64,000 nucleotides of DNA, from positions 496,001 through 560,000 of the forward strand of contig NZ_MKKX01000038.1 in assembly GCF_002091985.1 (NCBI RefSeq), in the 5' to 3' direction. How positions within the stretch are numbered: the stretch's first letter is position 1; every line of letters starts with the position of its first letter. Positions 25,026 to 35,363 of this stretch are shown one piece after another. The position numbers and the translations under genes are program-made. Origin of the DNA: Rhodococcus sp. 1163. Its GTDB lineage: Bacteria; Actinomycetota; Actinomycetes; Mycobacteriales; Mycobacteriaceae. The notes beneath the pieces were generated by a model, which did no database searches, was not told where the DNA came from, and saw only the letters and a program-made list of their open reading frames with translations.

Positions 25026-25913
25026 CTACGGGCGCGGTCTGACCAGCACTGTCTGTGCGATACGTCCGATCGGCCCTCGTTCGTCGTGCAGCACACCCGC
25101 AGACATTGCGAACCCGTCTGGCCCGGTGGACGTTTCGGCCGAAATCCCGACCCAATCACCCTCCGGTACGCGGAAGATGTGGACGGTGAGATCGGTATTG
25201 AGGAAGGTCCACCGGTTCAGGTCGAGTTTGGCACCGATACCGTTTGCGATATCGGCAATCGAGAACAGTCTTTCGAGGGGCGTCATCTCTTCGCCCAATA
25301 CCAAAGCCGGTGTAGGCCTTGCCCATACCTGCCCCGGTCCGTTACCGCCCAGTTCGGTGAGCGCGAAGATCTCGATATTGTCGAGATACCCGGACTTCCA
25401 CATTCCTCCCCAGTTGTGACTTGTCCCCTCCGACAGGGGTTTCAAGGACGCGTCAGCTTGGTGGGACTCGCTCGAGGTGTCGACGGTGGTCATGCGCCAC
25501 GCTGTGCCCCGGGCAACCGCGCGTTCGACACCCTCGCGGACGACACCGTTCTGATCGACACGGTCAGGAGACCGAGCCCATAATTCGGCGACGACAAGTT
25601 CGATGTTCGCGCCCGGTCGATCGACCCAGGAACGAACCTCGATGTCCGAGATGGGCACCGGGCCGAGCAATTCGACGACGACCCGACTCACGCGTACGTC
25701 CTCGCGCGGTGAGACGCGCTCGAGAGCGCGAACGAGCAAGGCTGACGGGGGTGCGCCGTGCTGCATGGTCGGTGCCCACAAGCTCACCGTACGACGAGTC
25801 GTGGAGAACACCTCGTTGCCTCGGGCATTGAGACCGAGGGGCACGAAGAATGCCTCCGGCTCGGTCTCGGTAGCGGGGGTCTCGGAGTTCGGGGTGTGCT
25901 CGCTCGAGGTCAC
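25026..25913 (-). CDS. Thioesterase family protein (TesB-like hotdog)
   Basis: The 295-residue protein has the layout of actinobacterial double-hotdog acyl-CoA thioesterases. An N-terminal hotdog has the segment MQHGAPPSALLVRALERV, and a C-terminal hotdog has LFSIADIANGIGAKLDLNRWTFLNTDLTVHIFRVPEGDWVGI and DERGPIGRIAQTVLV. The family hydrolyses acyl-CoA thioesters; chain length cannot be told. The ATG overlaps the stop of the upstream nuclease gene by 4 bp, so the two form a small operon. The first 20 residues are Thr/Glu/Pro-rich and probably disordered. Confidence 0.8.
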   Translation of the reverse strand: MTSSEHTPNSETPATETEPEAFFVPLGLNARGNEVFSTTRRTVSLWAPTMQHGAPPSALLVRALERVSPREDVRVSRVVVELLGPVPISDIEVRSWVDRPGANIELVVAELWARSPDRVDQNGVVREGVERAVARGTAWRMTTVDTSSESHQADASLKPLSEGTSHNWGGMWKSGYLDNIEIFALTELGGNGPGQVWARPTPALVLGEEMTPLERLFSIADIANGIGAKLDLNRWTFLNTDLTVHIFRVPEGDWVGISAETSTGPDGFAMSAGVLHDERGPIGRIAQTVLVRPRP

Positions 25914-26782
25914 AGGCTCATCTCCGACACGAGCAAGTTCCGGTCCTGAAGTTCGTCAGGCCACCCTGGATAGACCGGGGGAGTACCACCGAACTCTGGA
26001 CACAGGGCCTGGTGATCGCACCACCCGCACAGTTTGGTTTTTTTCGGTCGAAAGTCGCCGGACTGCCCTGCCTCGAGAATTGCTTTCCATATCGCCGACA
26101 GCATCCGTTCGAACCGAATCAATTCTTCCTCGTCGGGTGTGTAGGTCAGCGACTTCTTGTCGCCCAGGTACATCAATTTGAGCTGGGAGGGTACTACGCT
26201 GCGCATACGCATGATCACCAGTGCGTAGAACTTCATCTGGAAGAGGGCCTTGGCCTCGGTAAACTCACGAGGAGACTTACCGGTCTTGTAATCGACGACG
26301 CGGATCATGCCATTGGGTGCAACATCGATTCGATCGATGAATCCGCGAAGAGGAGTGCCGTCGGACAGTTCGATCTCCACTCGTTGTTCGCAGGACTCCG
26401 GATCGAATCTGGTCGGATCTTCCATCTCGTAGTACCCGGCCACCAGCGTCCGCGCTTGGTCGAGGAGTGCCTCGCGATCTTTACCCTCGAACAGTGCGTC
26501 GAGTTCCGGTGATTCTTCGAGCACCCGATCCCACGCGGGGGATACCAACTCGACCGCAGCGACGGAATCCCTTGTTTCGGTGGGCATTGCGTACAGCGCT
26601 TCGAGTGCAGCGTGAACGACGGTTCCTTTGACCTGAGCTGTGGTGGACTTCTCGGGAAGACGATCCACTGCTCGAAATCGGTAGAGCAAAGGACACTGTT
26701 TGAAGTCGTTCGCGCGGGAGGGCGACAGTGCGGGCCTACTCCGACGCGGACGTGGCTGCGCCGGCAATTCCAAAATACTCAC
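25910..26782 (-). CDS. RecB-family (PD-(D/E)XK) exonuclease, Cas4/AddB-like
   Basis: The 290-residue protein opens with LSPSRANDFKQCPLLYRFRAVDRLPE, has the nuclease core RGFIDRIDVAPNG and RVVDYKTGKSPR (the D-x(n)-D-Y-K catalytic triad), and ends with CGWCDHQALCPEF. The Cys in KQCP plus this last cluster form the four ligands of an Fe-S cluster, as in AddB and Cas4 nucleases. It is a stand-alone nuclease, conserved in mycobacteria (Rv2119 position). The GTG at 26782 is preceded by TACCCT at 7 nt; the longer in-frame reading upstream contains basic low-complexity sequence and runs over this promoter, so it was rejected. Biological role unproven. Confidence 0.82.
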   Translation of the reverse strand: MSILELPAQPRPRRSRPALSPSRANDFKQCPLLYRFRAVDRLPEKSTTAQVKGTVVHAALEALYAMPTETRDSVAAVELVSPAWDRVLEESPELDALFEGKDREALLDQARTLVAGYYEMEDPTRFDPESCEQRVEIELSDGTPLRGFIDRIDVAPNGMIRVVDYKTGKSPREFTEAKALFQMKFYALVIMRMRSVVPSQLKLMYLGDKKSLTYTPDEEELIRFERMLSAIWKAILEAGQSGDFRPKKTKLCGWCDHQALCPEFGGTPPVYPGWPDELQDRNLLVSEMSL

Positions 26783-26789
26783 ATAGGGC

Positions 26790-26795
26790 AGGGTA
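26790..26795 (-). promoter_or_regulatory. -10 box TACCCT, leaderless promoter of the RecB-like gene
   Basis: The minus-strand TACCCT lies 7 nt before the GTG at 26782 and decides that start. Confidence 0.5.
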
Positions 26796-26924
26796 AGCCC
26801 CTGCCCCGACAGAATCGGGGAAGGCCGTAGTCTGGGCGGTCGAGTCGCTTCCGAATTCTCGGATCGGCGGCCGCCTTCCCATGCAGATTTACGCGCGGGC
26901 GGATGGTTGAGGTGCAAGTACTAG

Positions 26925-27911
<987 letters not shown>

Positions 27912-28294
27912 CGGCTCTCGGTGAAGGCTCCTGGCCCAATGCCAGGTCGAAGTTGCGTGACTGTCGGCGCCGCACGCGCTGGATGCTGTTGTCGGGTGTC
28001 TCGACGGTGGAGTCCGAACTGTGATCAGCGTGATCGGAACCTTCGTTGTCGCTGAACCGGCAACGGCCATCCCTGTTGTGCGGGTGCAATCAGCACCGCG
28101 AAACCTCGCATCGGCACTGGTGGAGCCTCTTTCTGGCGGGGCTCTCGGGTCACGAGGTCAGGCGAGGCTAACATGGCTTTACGTAGTCTTCGATGGCTCC
28201 ATTCGTCACCCGGCCGACAACACTCGAACGCGTCCACACGCGCTTTGGTCGCTGTGCCGGTAGCGTTGAAAGATCGGACTGGGAGGAGTCGCTC
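27912..28294. other. Intergenic region trmI-mpa without a convincing gene
   Basis: In these 383 bp I find no frame with protein-like composition and a ribosome binding site. The content is an imperfect IdeR/DtxR-like box at 28158-28176 and the mpa ribosome binding site GGGAGGAG at 28281-28288. Confidence 0.6.
28158..28176 (+). promoter_or_regulatory. Weak IdeR/DtxR iron-box-like sequence
   Basis: TCAGGCGAGGCTAACATGG matches 13 of 19 positions of the mycobacterial IdeR consensus (TTAGGTTAGGCTAACCTAA), best in the centre. It is about 120 bp upstream of mpa. The match is below what is usually required, so the call is tentative. Confidence 0.25.
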
Positions 28295-30067
28295 ATGAGC
28301 TCAACAGACAATCCAGAATCGGCTGCGGCACGGGCGGAACTCGACGAGCTACGTACCGAGGCTGCGGCATTACGGCGACAACTCGGTCAACTCGGGGAAT
28401 CACCGGAGCGTGTCCGCGAACTCGAGACCCGTATCGACTCGCTGTCGCTACGAAACTCGAAATTGATGGACACCCTCAAGGAGGCACGTCAGCAACTCAT
28501 CGCGCTGCGCGAAGAAGTCGATCGGCTCGGACAACCCCCCAGCGGTTACGGCATCTTGATGGCAGTGCACGAGGACGACACGGTGGACGTGTTCACTTCC
28601 GGTCGCAAAATGCGGCTGACGTGTTCGCCCAACGTCGAGGCAGTCTTACTCGCACCCGGCCAGACGGTGAGGTTGAACGAGGCACTGACGATCGTCGAGG
28701 CGGGATCGTTCGAGCAAGTCGGGGAGATTTGTTCGCTCCGAGAGTTGCTCGGTGACGGCAGCCGCGCTCTGGTCGTGGGTCACGCGGACGAAGAGCGAGT
28801 CGTGTGGCTCGCAAAGCCGCTGTTCGACATGGTCAACGACACCCTTCCCCAAGATCCGGACGAGCCGTCCCGCAAACTGCGGCCCGGCGATTCGCTCCTG
28901 GTCGATACCAAAGCCGGGTACGCGTTCGAGCGTGTACCCAAGGCCGAGGTCGAGGATTTGGTGCTCGAAGAAGTGCCGGACGTCGGATACGAGGATATCG
29001 GTGGTCTCGGCCGCCAGATCGAGCAGATCCGCGACGCGGTGGAGCTTCCGTTCCTTCACAAGGATCTGTTCCGCGAGTACTCCCTGCGGCCACCCAAGGG
29101 AGTACTGCTCTACGGCCCACCCGGCTGCGGTAAAACTCTGATCGCCAAGGCCGTCGCGAACTCGCTCGCGAAGAAGATTGCCGAATCTCGCGGCCAGGAT
29201 GCCAAGGAAGCAAAATCGTTCTTCCTGAACATCAAGGGTCCCGAACTGCTGAACAAGTTCGTCGGTGAAACCGAGCGTCATATCCGGATGATCTTCCAGC
29301 GTGCCCGTGAAAAGGCTTCGGAGGGTACGCCCGTCATCGTGTTCTTCGACGAGATGGATTCCATCTTCCGTACCCGCGGCTCTGGGGTGTCCTCGGATGT
29401 CGAGACAACGGTCGTCCCACAGCTTCTCGCCGAGATCGACGGCGTCGAGGGACTTGAGAACGTCATCGTCATCGGTGCGTCCAACCGTGAAGACATGATC
29501 GATCCAGCAATTCTTCGTCCCGGCCGTCTCGATGTGAAGATCAAGATCGAGCGCCCCGACGCCGAGTCGGCTCAGGACATCTTCTCGAAGTACCTGACCG
29601 ATTCACTCCCGGTCAATGCCGATGACCTCGCAGAATTCGGCGGAGATCGGACTGCCTGCATTCGGGCGATGATCGAACGTGTGGTGGACCGCATGTACGC
29701 GGAAAGCGACGACAATCGGTTCCTCGAAGTGACCTACGCCAATGGAGACAAAGAAGTCCTGTACTTCAAGGATTTCAACTCCGGTGCCATGATCCAGAAC
29801 ATCGTCGACCGTGCGAAGAAGTACGCGATCAAGTCTGTTCTCGAGTCGGGGACCCCCGGACTTCGCGTTCAGCATCTCTTCGACTCGATCGTCGACGAGT
29901 TCGCCGAGAACGAGGACTTGCCCAACACCACCAACCCGGACGACTGGGCTCGAATCTCGGGGAAGAAAGGCGAGCGCATCGTCTACATTCGCACCCTGGT
30001 CACCGGCAAGAACGCAAGTGCTTCCCGCGCAATCGACACCGAATCGAACACGGGGCAGTACCTGTAG
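28295..30067 (+). CDS. mpa: Proteasomal AAA+ ATPase Mpa/ARC
   Basis: Mpa recognises pupylated proteins, unfolds them and feeds them to the 20S proteasome. The 590-residue protein has the N-terminal coiled coil that binds Pup (about residues 10-75), the OB double domain (about 80-230), and the AAA module with Walker A GPPGCGKT at 274-281 and Walker B Asp352/Glu353 in FFDEMD. It ends in GQYL, whose penultimate Tyr docks into the proteasome ring. The start is fixed by GGGAGGAG with 6 nt spacing; longer upstream frame is not protein-like. It is separated from dop by a long hairpin. Confidence 0.97.
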   Translation: MSSTDNPESAAARAELDELRTEAAALRRQLGQLGESPERVRELETRIDSLSLRNSKLMDTLKEARQQLIALREEVDRLGQPPSGYGILMAVHEDDTVDVFTSGRKMRLTCSPNVEAVLLAPGQTVRLNEALTIVEAGSFEQVGEICSLRELLGDGSRALVVGHADEERVVWLAKPLFDMVNDTLPQDPDEPSRKLRPGDSLLVDTKAGYAFERVPKAEVEDLVLEEVPDVGYEDIGGLGRQIEQIRDAVELPFLHKDLFREYSLRPPKGVLLYGPPGCGKTLIAKAVANSLAKKIAESRGQDAKEAKSFFLNIKGPELLNKFVGETERHIRMIFQRAREKASEGTPVIVFFDEMDSIFRTRGSGVSSDVETTVVPQLLAEIDGVEGLENVIVIGASNREDMIDPAILRPGRLDVKIKIERPDAESAQDIFSKYLTDSLPVNADDLAEFGGDRTACIRAMIERVVDRMYAESDDNRFLEVTYANGDKEVLYFKDFNSGAMIQNIVDRAKKYAIKSVLESGTPGLRVQHLFDSIVDEFAENEDLPNTTNPDDWARISGKKGERIVYIRTLVTGKNASASRAIDTESNTGQYL

Positions 30068-30096
30068 CAACCGAGTTTCTCGAAAGCAAGATCGTC

Positions 30097-30156
30097 AATC
30101 AGAACTGCTCGACGCACACGCCGCTCGTTCGGTAGGTGCGTCGAGCAGTTCTGATT
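30097..30156 (+). terminator. Hairpin with 21-bp perfect stem after mpa
   Basis: Inverted repeat arms 30097-30117 and 30136-30156 are perfectly complementary over 21 bp, with an 18-nt loop, 30 bp after the mpa stop. No T-run follows. It probably terminates mpa transcription before the separate dop promoter. Confidence 0.65.
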
Positions 30157-30257
30157 ACGCGAGGAAACGGCACTTCGCCCTCGGTGCCACGACGCAATGA
30201 TGCGACGGTATCGATCCGGACCGGCCTGGTCGTTCGATTGTAGATCCGGCCATCACC

Positions 30258-30263
30258 TAGGCT
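30258..30263 (+). promoter_or_regulatory. -10 box TAGGCT, leaderless promoter of dop
   Basis: TAGGCT ends 7 nt before the dop ATG at 30271; no ribosome binding site lies between. Confidence 0.55.
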
Positions 30264-30270
30264 CGGATGT

Positions 30271-31770
30271 ATGGAGCGCATCATTGGCATCGAGGTCGAG
30301 TACGGAATCTCCTCCCCAACCGATCCAACGGCCAACCCGATTCTCACGTCCACTCAGGCAGTGCTGGCCTATGCAGCCGCGGCCGGAGTGCCTCGGGCGA
30401 AGCGAACCCGCTGGGACTACGAGGTCGAGTCACCCCTGCGTGACGCTCGTGGGTTCGATCTCGGTCGTTTCAGCGGACCCGCACCGATCATCGATGCCGA
30501 CGAGATCGGCGCCGCCAACATGATTCTCACCAACGGTGCACGGCTGTACGTCGACCACGCACATCCGGAATACTCGGCACCAGAAGTACGCGATCCGCTC
30601 GATGCAGTCATCTGGGACAAGGCAGGCGAGAGGGTGATGGAGGCCGCGGCACGGCATGCCTCCAGCGTGCCCGGTGCCCCGCGACTCCAGCTGTACAAGA
30701 ACAACGTCGACGGCAAAGGCGCCTCGTACGGAACTCACGAGAACTACCTCATGTCCCGCGCGACACCTTTCTCGGCTGTCATAGCCGGTCTGTCTCCGTT
30801 CTTCGCATCCCGTCAGGTCTTCACCGGGTCGGGCCGGGTAGGAATAGGTCAATCCGGTGACGAAGCGGGCTTCCAGCTCTCGCAGCGCGCCGACTACATC
30901 GAGGTAGAAGTCGGCCTCGAAACGACACTCAAGCGCGGAATCATCAATACCCGGGACGAACCGCATGCAGATGCAGACAAGTATCGGAGACTTCACTGCA
31001 TCATCGGCGACGCCAATCTTGCCGAGATGGCGACCTATTTGAAGGTCGGAACGACAGCGCTCGTCCTCGACATCATCGAGGCAGGCGTCGACCTCTCGGA
31101 TCTTCAGCTGGCGCGTCCCGTCACCGCAGTTCATCAGATCAGCCACGACCCGACATTGCGGCAGACCGTCGCACTTACAGACGGTCGAGAACTGACTGCC
31201 TTGGCACTGCAGCGGATCTACCATCAACGCGTCGCCAAGTTCGTAGCCGGAGAAGGCAACGACGACCCACGGGTTGCGGACATCCTCGAGAAATGGGCGA
31301 TGGTCCTCGACCTACTCGAACGCGACCCGATGGAATGCTCGGATCTGCTCGACTGGCCGGCGAAACTCCGCCTGCTCGAGGGGTTTCGGCAGCGCGAAGG
31401 CCTCGGATGGTCCGCGCCGCGACTGCATCTCGTGGATCTTCAGTACTCGGATGTGCGGCTCGACAAGGGTCTCTACAACCGACTCGTGGCGCGCGGATCC
31501 ATGCAGCGTCTCGTCACCGAACAGCAGATCCTCGACGCGGTGACCAACCCGCCGACCGACACCAGGGCCTATTTCCGCGGAGAGGTCCTCCGCAAATTCG
31601 GGGCCGACATCGCAGCCGCAAGCTGGGACTCGGTGATCTTCGACCTCGGTGGCGATTCCTTGGTACGAATACCGACCCTGGAACCGCTGCGGGGCAGCAA
31701 AGCGCATGTAGGGGCACTCCTCGAGTCCGCCGACACCGCCGCAGAGCTCGTCGAACAACTCACCACCTGA
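30271..31770 (+). CDS. dop: Pup deamidase/depupylase Dop
   Basis: Dop converts the C-terminal Gln of Pup to Glu so that PafA can use it, and also removes Pup from substrates. The 499-residue protein has the glutamine-synthetase-like fold shared with Paf[14 protein letters not shown] at the N-terminus with the metal/ATP Glu residues, [18 protein letters not shown] with the catalytic Asp (near residue 94), and [19 protein letters not shown]-type nucleotide-binding segments (here [21 protein letters not shown]). The Dop-specific loop after residue 40 (about 40-80) distinguishes it from PafA. Pup, encoded next, ends in GGQ and therefore needs this enzyme. Confidence 0.97.
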   Translation: MERIIGIEVEYGISSPTDPTANPILTSTQAVLAYAAAAGVPRAKRTRWDYEVESPLRDARGFDLGRFSGPAPIIDADEIGAANMILTNGARLYVDHAHPEYSAPEVRDPLDAVIWDKAGERVMEAAARHASSVPGAPRLQLYKNNVDGKGASYGTHENYLMSRATPFSAVIAGLSPFFASRQVFTGSGRVGIGQSGDEAGFQLSQRADYIEVEVGLETTLKRGIINTRDEPHADADKYRRLHCIIGDANLAEMATYLKVGTTALVLDIIEAGVDLSDLQLARPVTAVHQISHDPTLRQTVALTDGRELTALALQRIYHQRVAKFVAGEGNDDPRVADILEKWAMVLDLLERDPMECSDLLDWPAKLRLLEGFRQREGLGWSAPRLHLVDLQYSDVRLDKGLYNRLVARGSMQRLVTEQQILDAVTNPPTDTRAYFRGEVLRKFGADIAAASWDSVIFDLGGDSLVRIPTLEPLRGSKAHVGALLESADTAAELVEQLTT

Positions 31771-31799
31771 TCCACCCAGCTCTCACTCCTGTTCATCTC

Positions 31800-31867
31800 G
31801 GTCACTCCGCGGGCTCCGCTCCTGCCTGACCTGGGTCACTCCGCGGGCTCCGCTCCTGCCTGATCTG
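31800..31867. repeat. 34-bp tandem repeat, two copies, upstream of pup
   Basis: Copies at 31800-31833 and 31834-31867 are identical over their first 30 bases (GGTCACTCCGCGGGCTCCGC...) and differ at one base afterwards. The repeat lies between dop and the pup promoter region (TAGGGT at 31900-31905). Confidence 0.75.
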
Positions 31868-31950
31868 GTGTCTTGCCACCCGTCTCAGCGCCGAATCGGT
31901 AGGGTGAAGGTCCGAGCAGGTACTGCGAATACGTAAGGAGGTCGGCGACT

Positions 31951-32145
31951 ATGGCTCGAGAGCAGACACGACGCTCTGGCGGTGGCGACGGCGACGACGA
32001 GGTCCCCGGTGAGGCCGGCGGTGGTCAGGAACGGCGCGAGAAGCTGGCAGAGGAAACCGACGACCTACTCGACGAGATCGACGACGTGCTCGAGGAAAAC
32101 GCCGAAGACTTCGTACGTGCTTACGTTCAGAAGGGCGGCCAGTGA
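31951..32145 (+). CDS. pup: Prokaryotic ubiquitin-like protein Pup
   Basis: Pup is the 64-residue tag attached to lysines of proteins destined for the proteasome. It has the Gly/Asp-rich disordered N-terminus, the helix-forming core [34 protein letters not shown], and the C-terminal GGQ. The last residue is Gln, so Dop must deamidate it before ligation. A perfect ribosome binding site AAGGAGGT (31935-31942) lies 8 nt before the ATG, consistent with high expression. Its stop overlaps the prcB GTG as GTGA. Confidence 0.98.
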   Translation: MAREQTRRSGGGDGDDEVPGEAGGGQERREKLAEETDDLLDEIDDVLEENAEDFVRAYVQKGGQ

Positions 32146-33029
32146 GGTTGGACCGGACGGCGTCTGTGCTCGATGATCTGCTGCCGACATTCGGCTCGCA
32201 TCATTCTTCGTTCACCGACCACCTACGTGATCATGCGCCGCACCTGCTTCCGGGAAATCGATTTTCGCCGGAAGCAGGTGCGGATCCACGCGGAAGTGCA
32301 GGCGATTTCGTGACGATGTCGGATCTGGCGCCCCACGGTACGACCATCGTCGCGGTCACCTTCGCCGGTGGCGTTCTCATCGCCGGCGATCGTCGTGCGA
32401 CTCAGGGCAATCTCATTGCCAACCGAGACATGCAGAAAGTCTTCGTCACCGACGAATACTCGGCGGCGGGCATTGCCGGGACTGCAGGCATCGCAATCGA
32501 ACTCGTGCGTCTGTTCACCGTCGAACTCGAACATTACGAGAAGATCGAGGGCGTTCCGCTAACGTTCAACGGTAAGGCGAGCAAGCTGTCTTCGATGGTC
32601 CGTAGCAACCTGGGTGCCGCAATGCAGGGCCTGGCAGCAGTGCCCCTGCTGGTCGGATTCGACGTCGACGCAGCCGATCCCGAGGTTGCTGGTCGCATCG
32701 TCTCATACGACGTGGTCGGCGGCAGGTACGAAGAGCGATCCGGTTATCACTCGGTGGGTTCGGGATCGCTGTTCGCGAAATCGGCACTGAAGAAGCTGAT
32801 TTCACCGGGCATGGACGAGGAAGCCGCGCTGCGTGCAGCCGTGGAGTCCCTCTTCGACGCAGCAGATGACGACTCCGCGACTGGTGGACCGGATGTGACA
32901 CGCGGCATCTATCCGACCGCTGTCACCATCACGAGTGTCGGTGCGGTCGACGTTGCCGAATCACGAATTACCGATGCCGCTCGGGCAGTGATAGCCGAAC
33001 GCGCTCAGGACGGGGGGCTTTCGTCATGA
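32142..33029 (+). CDS. prcB: Proteasome beta subunit PrcB
   Basis: PrcB forms the catalytic rings of the 20S proteasome. The 295-residue precursor has a 66-residue propeptide ending in ...LAPHG, followed by the N-terminal nucleophile Thr67 ([21 protein letters not shown]). The Asp and Lys partners of the Ntn-hydrolase site lie in AGDRRAT and later in the mature chain, with SDE-type segments in the C-terminal part. Autocatalytic removal of the propeptide is expected on assembly. It is translationally coupled to pup upstream (GTGA) and prcA downstream (ATGA). Confidence 0.97.
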   Translation: MRLDRTASVLDDLLPTFGSHHSSFTDHLRDHAPHLLPGNRFSPEAGADPRGSAGDFVTMSDLAPHGTTIVAVTFAGGVLIAGDRRATQGNLIANRDMQKVFVTDEYSAAGIAGTAGIAIELVRLFTVELEHYEKIEGVPLTFNGKASKLSSMVRSNLGAAMQGLAAVPLLVGFDVDAADPEVAGRIVSYDVVGGRYEERSGYHSVGSGSLFAKSALKKLISPGMDEEAALRAAVESLFDAADDDSATGGPDVTRGIYPTAVTITSVGAVDVAESRITDAARAVIAERAQDGGLSS

Positions 33030-33781
33030 CGATGCCGTATTACGCATCGGCCGAGCAGATCATGCGCGATCGCTCGGAGCTGGCACGCAAAGGCATCGCA
33101 CGAGGTCGAAGTGTCATCGTCTTGACCTTCGCCGAGGGTGTGTTGTTCGTCGCCGAGAACCGCTCTTCGGCACTCCACAAGGTCAGCGAACTCTACGACC
33201 GACTCGGTTTCGCAGCCGTAGGCAAGTACAACGAGTTCGAAAACCTCCGCAAGGCTGGGATTCTGCACGCCGATACCAAGGGCTACACCTACGACCGGCG
33301 TGATGTCACCGGACGTTCTCTCGCCAAAACCTACGCCCAGGCGCTCGGTACGATCTTCACCGAGCAACTCAAGCCGTACGAGGTGGAGATCTGTGTTGCC
33401 GAGGTAGGTCACTCCGATGAGCCGTCGTCGACGCAGCTGTACCGAATCACCTACGACGGTTCGATCGTCGACGAGAAGGAGTTCGTCGTCATGGGCGGCA
33501 CTACCGAACCGATAGTCACCGCGCTTCGGACGTCCTACCGGCGGGGGCTCGACCTCAGCGCTGCGGTGAATATCGCAGTCGACGCACTTGCTCAGGGCAC
33601 GGTGTCGACGACTACGACCGGAGTCGACTCCGAGAAGAAAGTTCTCGAAGTCAGTTCCCTCGAAGTCGCCGTTCTCGATCAAGCTCGCCCCCGGCGTGCG
33701 TTTCGACGCATAGCGGGCCCGGCGTTGCAGGAAATGTTGCCCAATCTCGCATCGACTTCCGAGTCCTCGACGGCTGATTGA
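33026..33781 (+). CDS. prcA: Proteasome alpha subunit PrcA
   Basis: PrcA forms the outer gating rings of the 20S core that dock Mpa. The 251-residue protein starts [47 protein letters not shown], the standard alpha-subunit N-terminal gate and helix H0. It lacks the N-terminal nucleophile Thr. The start overlaps prcB by 4 bp. The C-terminal tail is Ser/Thr-rich and probably flexible. It ends 24 bp from the convergent PAP2/DGK gene. Confidence 0.97.
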   Translation: MTMPYYASAEQIMRDRSELARKGIARGRSVIVLTFAEGVLFVAENRSSALHKVSELYDRLGFAAVGKYNEFENLRKAGILHADTKGYTYDRRDVTGRSLAKTYAQALGTIFTEQLKPYEVEICVAEVGHSDEPSSTQLYRITYDGSIVDEKEFVVMGGTTEPIVTALRTSYRRGLDLSAAVNIAVDALAQGTVSTTTTGVDSEKKVLEVSSLEVAVLDQARPRRAFRRIAGPALQEMLPNLASTSESSTAD

Positions 33782-33805
33782 GTTGTTGCGGGCCGGCCTC
33801 GTGCG

Positions 33806-35275
33806 CTACCTGTCGCGGTAGAGTACGAGGCCATTGTCGTCGGTGGAGAACGTGAATTCACTACCGTCAGCGGTTACTTCGCCGTCGGTCGCGAGTGCAA
33901 CCTCCGAGCCGGTGACCTTCACACTCAACGTTCTAGTAACGGAATGCACATAGGTTGCCGAAGTTCCGAGCGTGCCGGTCAACGCTGCGATCAGCAGTCT
34001 CGTGCGCGACAGAAACGGCTTCGATGGAAGATACCGAACATCGAGCGTGCCAGAACCGATGGAGCGTCGAGACATCGGAACCTGATCACTGGGGTGGTAC
34101 TGGCCGTTGCCGACGAACAGCATCCACACCGATTTCGGCTGGCCGTCGAGGGAAATCTTCAAGGGTGCCGCCGCTGCCAGAACACGGATCATCGCTACCG
34201 CCGCTGCCGGCCATTTACCGATCTTGCCTTCCAAGCGTTCTCGAAGTCGTACGGAATCCGGATACCCGCCGAACGTTGCCGTATTGACGAAATGAACAGA
34301 CCGAGAACCGTCGACGATCACCGATGCGAGATCGACCCGCGATGCGTATCCACTCTCGATGGCATGCACTGTCGCTTCGACGCTGGCGACCCCGGCGTCT
34401 CTGGCAAAATGGTTGAGCGTTCCTCCAGGGAACACTGCAAGCGGGAGTCCGTGTGCAACAGCTGATTCCGCCACACTGACGATCGTGCCGTCACCTCCGC
34501 ACACTCCCAGCGCTCGCGGTCTGCCTTCGCTGATGCGTTTCTCGAGTTGTTCGTTGAAATCGGTGTCGACATCCGGGGCGAATTGTTCGGCCTCGGGGAG
34601 CAGTTCGCTGATTACGGCCGACATGTCGTCGTTCGTCCCGGAACCCGGATTGGTGAGGATGAGTAGTCCTCTTCCCTTCGGCAACGCGGGTGCTTCGATG
34701 GAAGTGCCGAGCTCTGCTGCTTCCTCTGTGCGAACCGCCCACCACCTCCTGGTCGACAGGGCGATACCCGCACCCAGAGCAGCGCCTGCGACGACGTCGG
34801 ATGGCCAATGGACGCCCGTGTGCACCCTTGAATAGCAGACTGCGGCTGCGAGCGGAGCCACAAGCGCTCCTGCGAGCGGTGATTCGAGGGAAACCCCGAC
34901 AACGAATGCTGCCGCCGACGCGGAGTGTCCGGACGGGAATGAGGACGACTCGGGTGGAGACAGCAGGCGCCGGACGAGTGGAGTCCGCTCGAACCCTGGC
35001 CTGGTACGCGGTAGGAGTGGCTTGAGAACGCCGTTTGCGACTGCACTTGCGCCGGCGACGGCAAGAAGTCCGCGAACAGCGCCACGACGCGTCGGGCCGG
35101 GGCGGGCAGCGAGCAGTCCTGCCGAGGCTGCCCACAGAAGACTGTGATTCGCGGCCGTACTGAGTTCGCGCAACAGTGGATCGGCAGCGGACGCGCGGCT
35201 CACAGCAATGCGATCGAACACTCTTACGTCCCAGGTATGGATCAGGTCGGGTAGTCGCGATGGCCTGTGCTTCAC
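33806..35275 (-). CDS. PAP2 phosphatase-diacylglycerol kinase fusion protein
   Basis: The 489-residue protein joins two lipid enzymes. Residues about 20-185 are a PAP2 membrane phosphatase with its three motifs [17 protein letters not shown] and [12 protein letters not shown], spread over several hydrophobic helices. Residues about 205-489 are a DAGK/LCB5-type lipid kinase with [23 protein letters not shown] and [12 protein letters not shown]. Such fusions could interconvert phosphatidic acid and diacylglycerol or related polyprenyl lipids; the physiological substrate is unknown. The GTG at 35275 is 6 nt after TAGGCT. It interrupts the otherwise co-directional pup-proteasome block and is divergent from pafA. 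Confidence 0.88.
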   Translation of the reverse strand: MKHRPSRLPDLIHTWDVRVFDRIAVSRASAADPLLRELSTAANHSLLWAASAGLLAARPGPTRRGAVRGLLAVAGASAVANGVLKPLLPRTRPGFERTPLVRRLLSPPESSSFPSGHSASAAAFVVGVSLESPLAGALVAPLAAAVCYSRVHTGVHWPSDVVAGAALGAGIALSTRRWWAVRTEEAAELGTSIEAPALPKGRGLLILTNPGSGTNDDMSAVISELLPEAEQFAPDVDTDFNEQLEKRISEGRPRALGVCGGDGTIVSVAESAVAHGLPLAVFPGGTLNHFARDAGVASVEATVHAIESGYASRVDLASVIVDGSRSVHFVNTATFGGYPDSVRLRERLEGKIGKWPAAAVAMIRVLAAAAPLKISLDGQPKSVWMLFVGNGQYHPSDQVPMSRRSIGSGTLDVRYLPSKPFLSRTRLLIAALTGTLGTSATYVHSVTRTLSVKVTGSEVALATDGEVTADGSEFTFSTDDNGLVLYRDR

Positions 35276-35281
35276 AGTTCA

Positions 35282-35287
35282 AGCCTA
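35282..35287 (-). promoter_or_regulatory. -10 box TAGGCT, leaderless promoter of the PAP2-DGK gene
   Basis: The minus-strand TAGGCT lies 6 nt before the GTG at 35275. Confidence 0.55.
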
Positions 35288-35351
35288 TGCGGAGCGAGGT
35301 GACACGACAGAAGTCGGGACGTTCGGACCCCAGGTGGGTGCTGGGTCGTTG

Positions 35352-35357
35352 TACTGT
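35352..35357 (+). promoter_or_regulatory. -10 box TACTGT, leaderless promoter of pafA
   Basis: TACTGT ends 6 nt before the GTG at 35364. This GTG gives the same 452-residue length as M. tuberculosis PafA. Confidence 0.5.
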
Positions 35358-35363
35358 CGAAGT

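Noticed and set aside
28021-28263. 80-codon frame before mpa
   Set aside because: No ribosome binding site, no recognisable composition, and it overlaps the promoter region of mpa.
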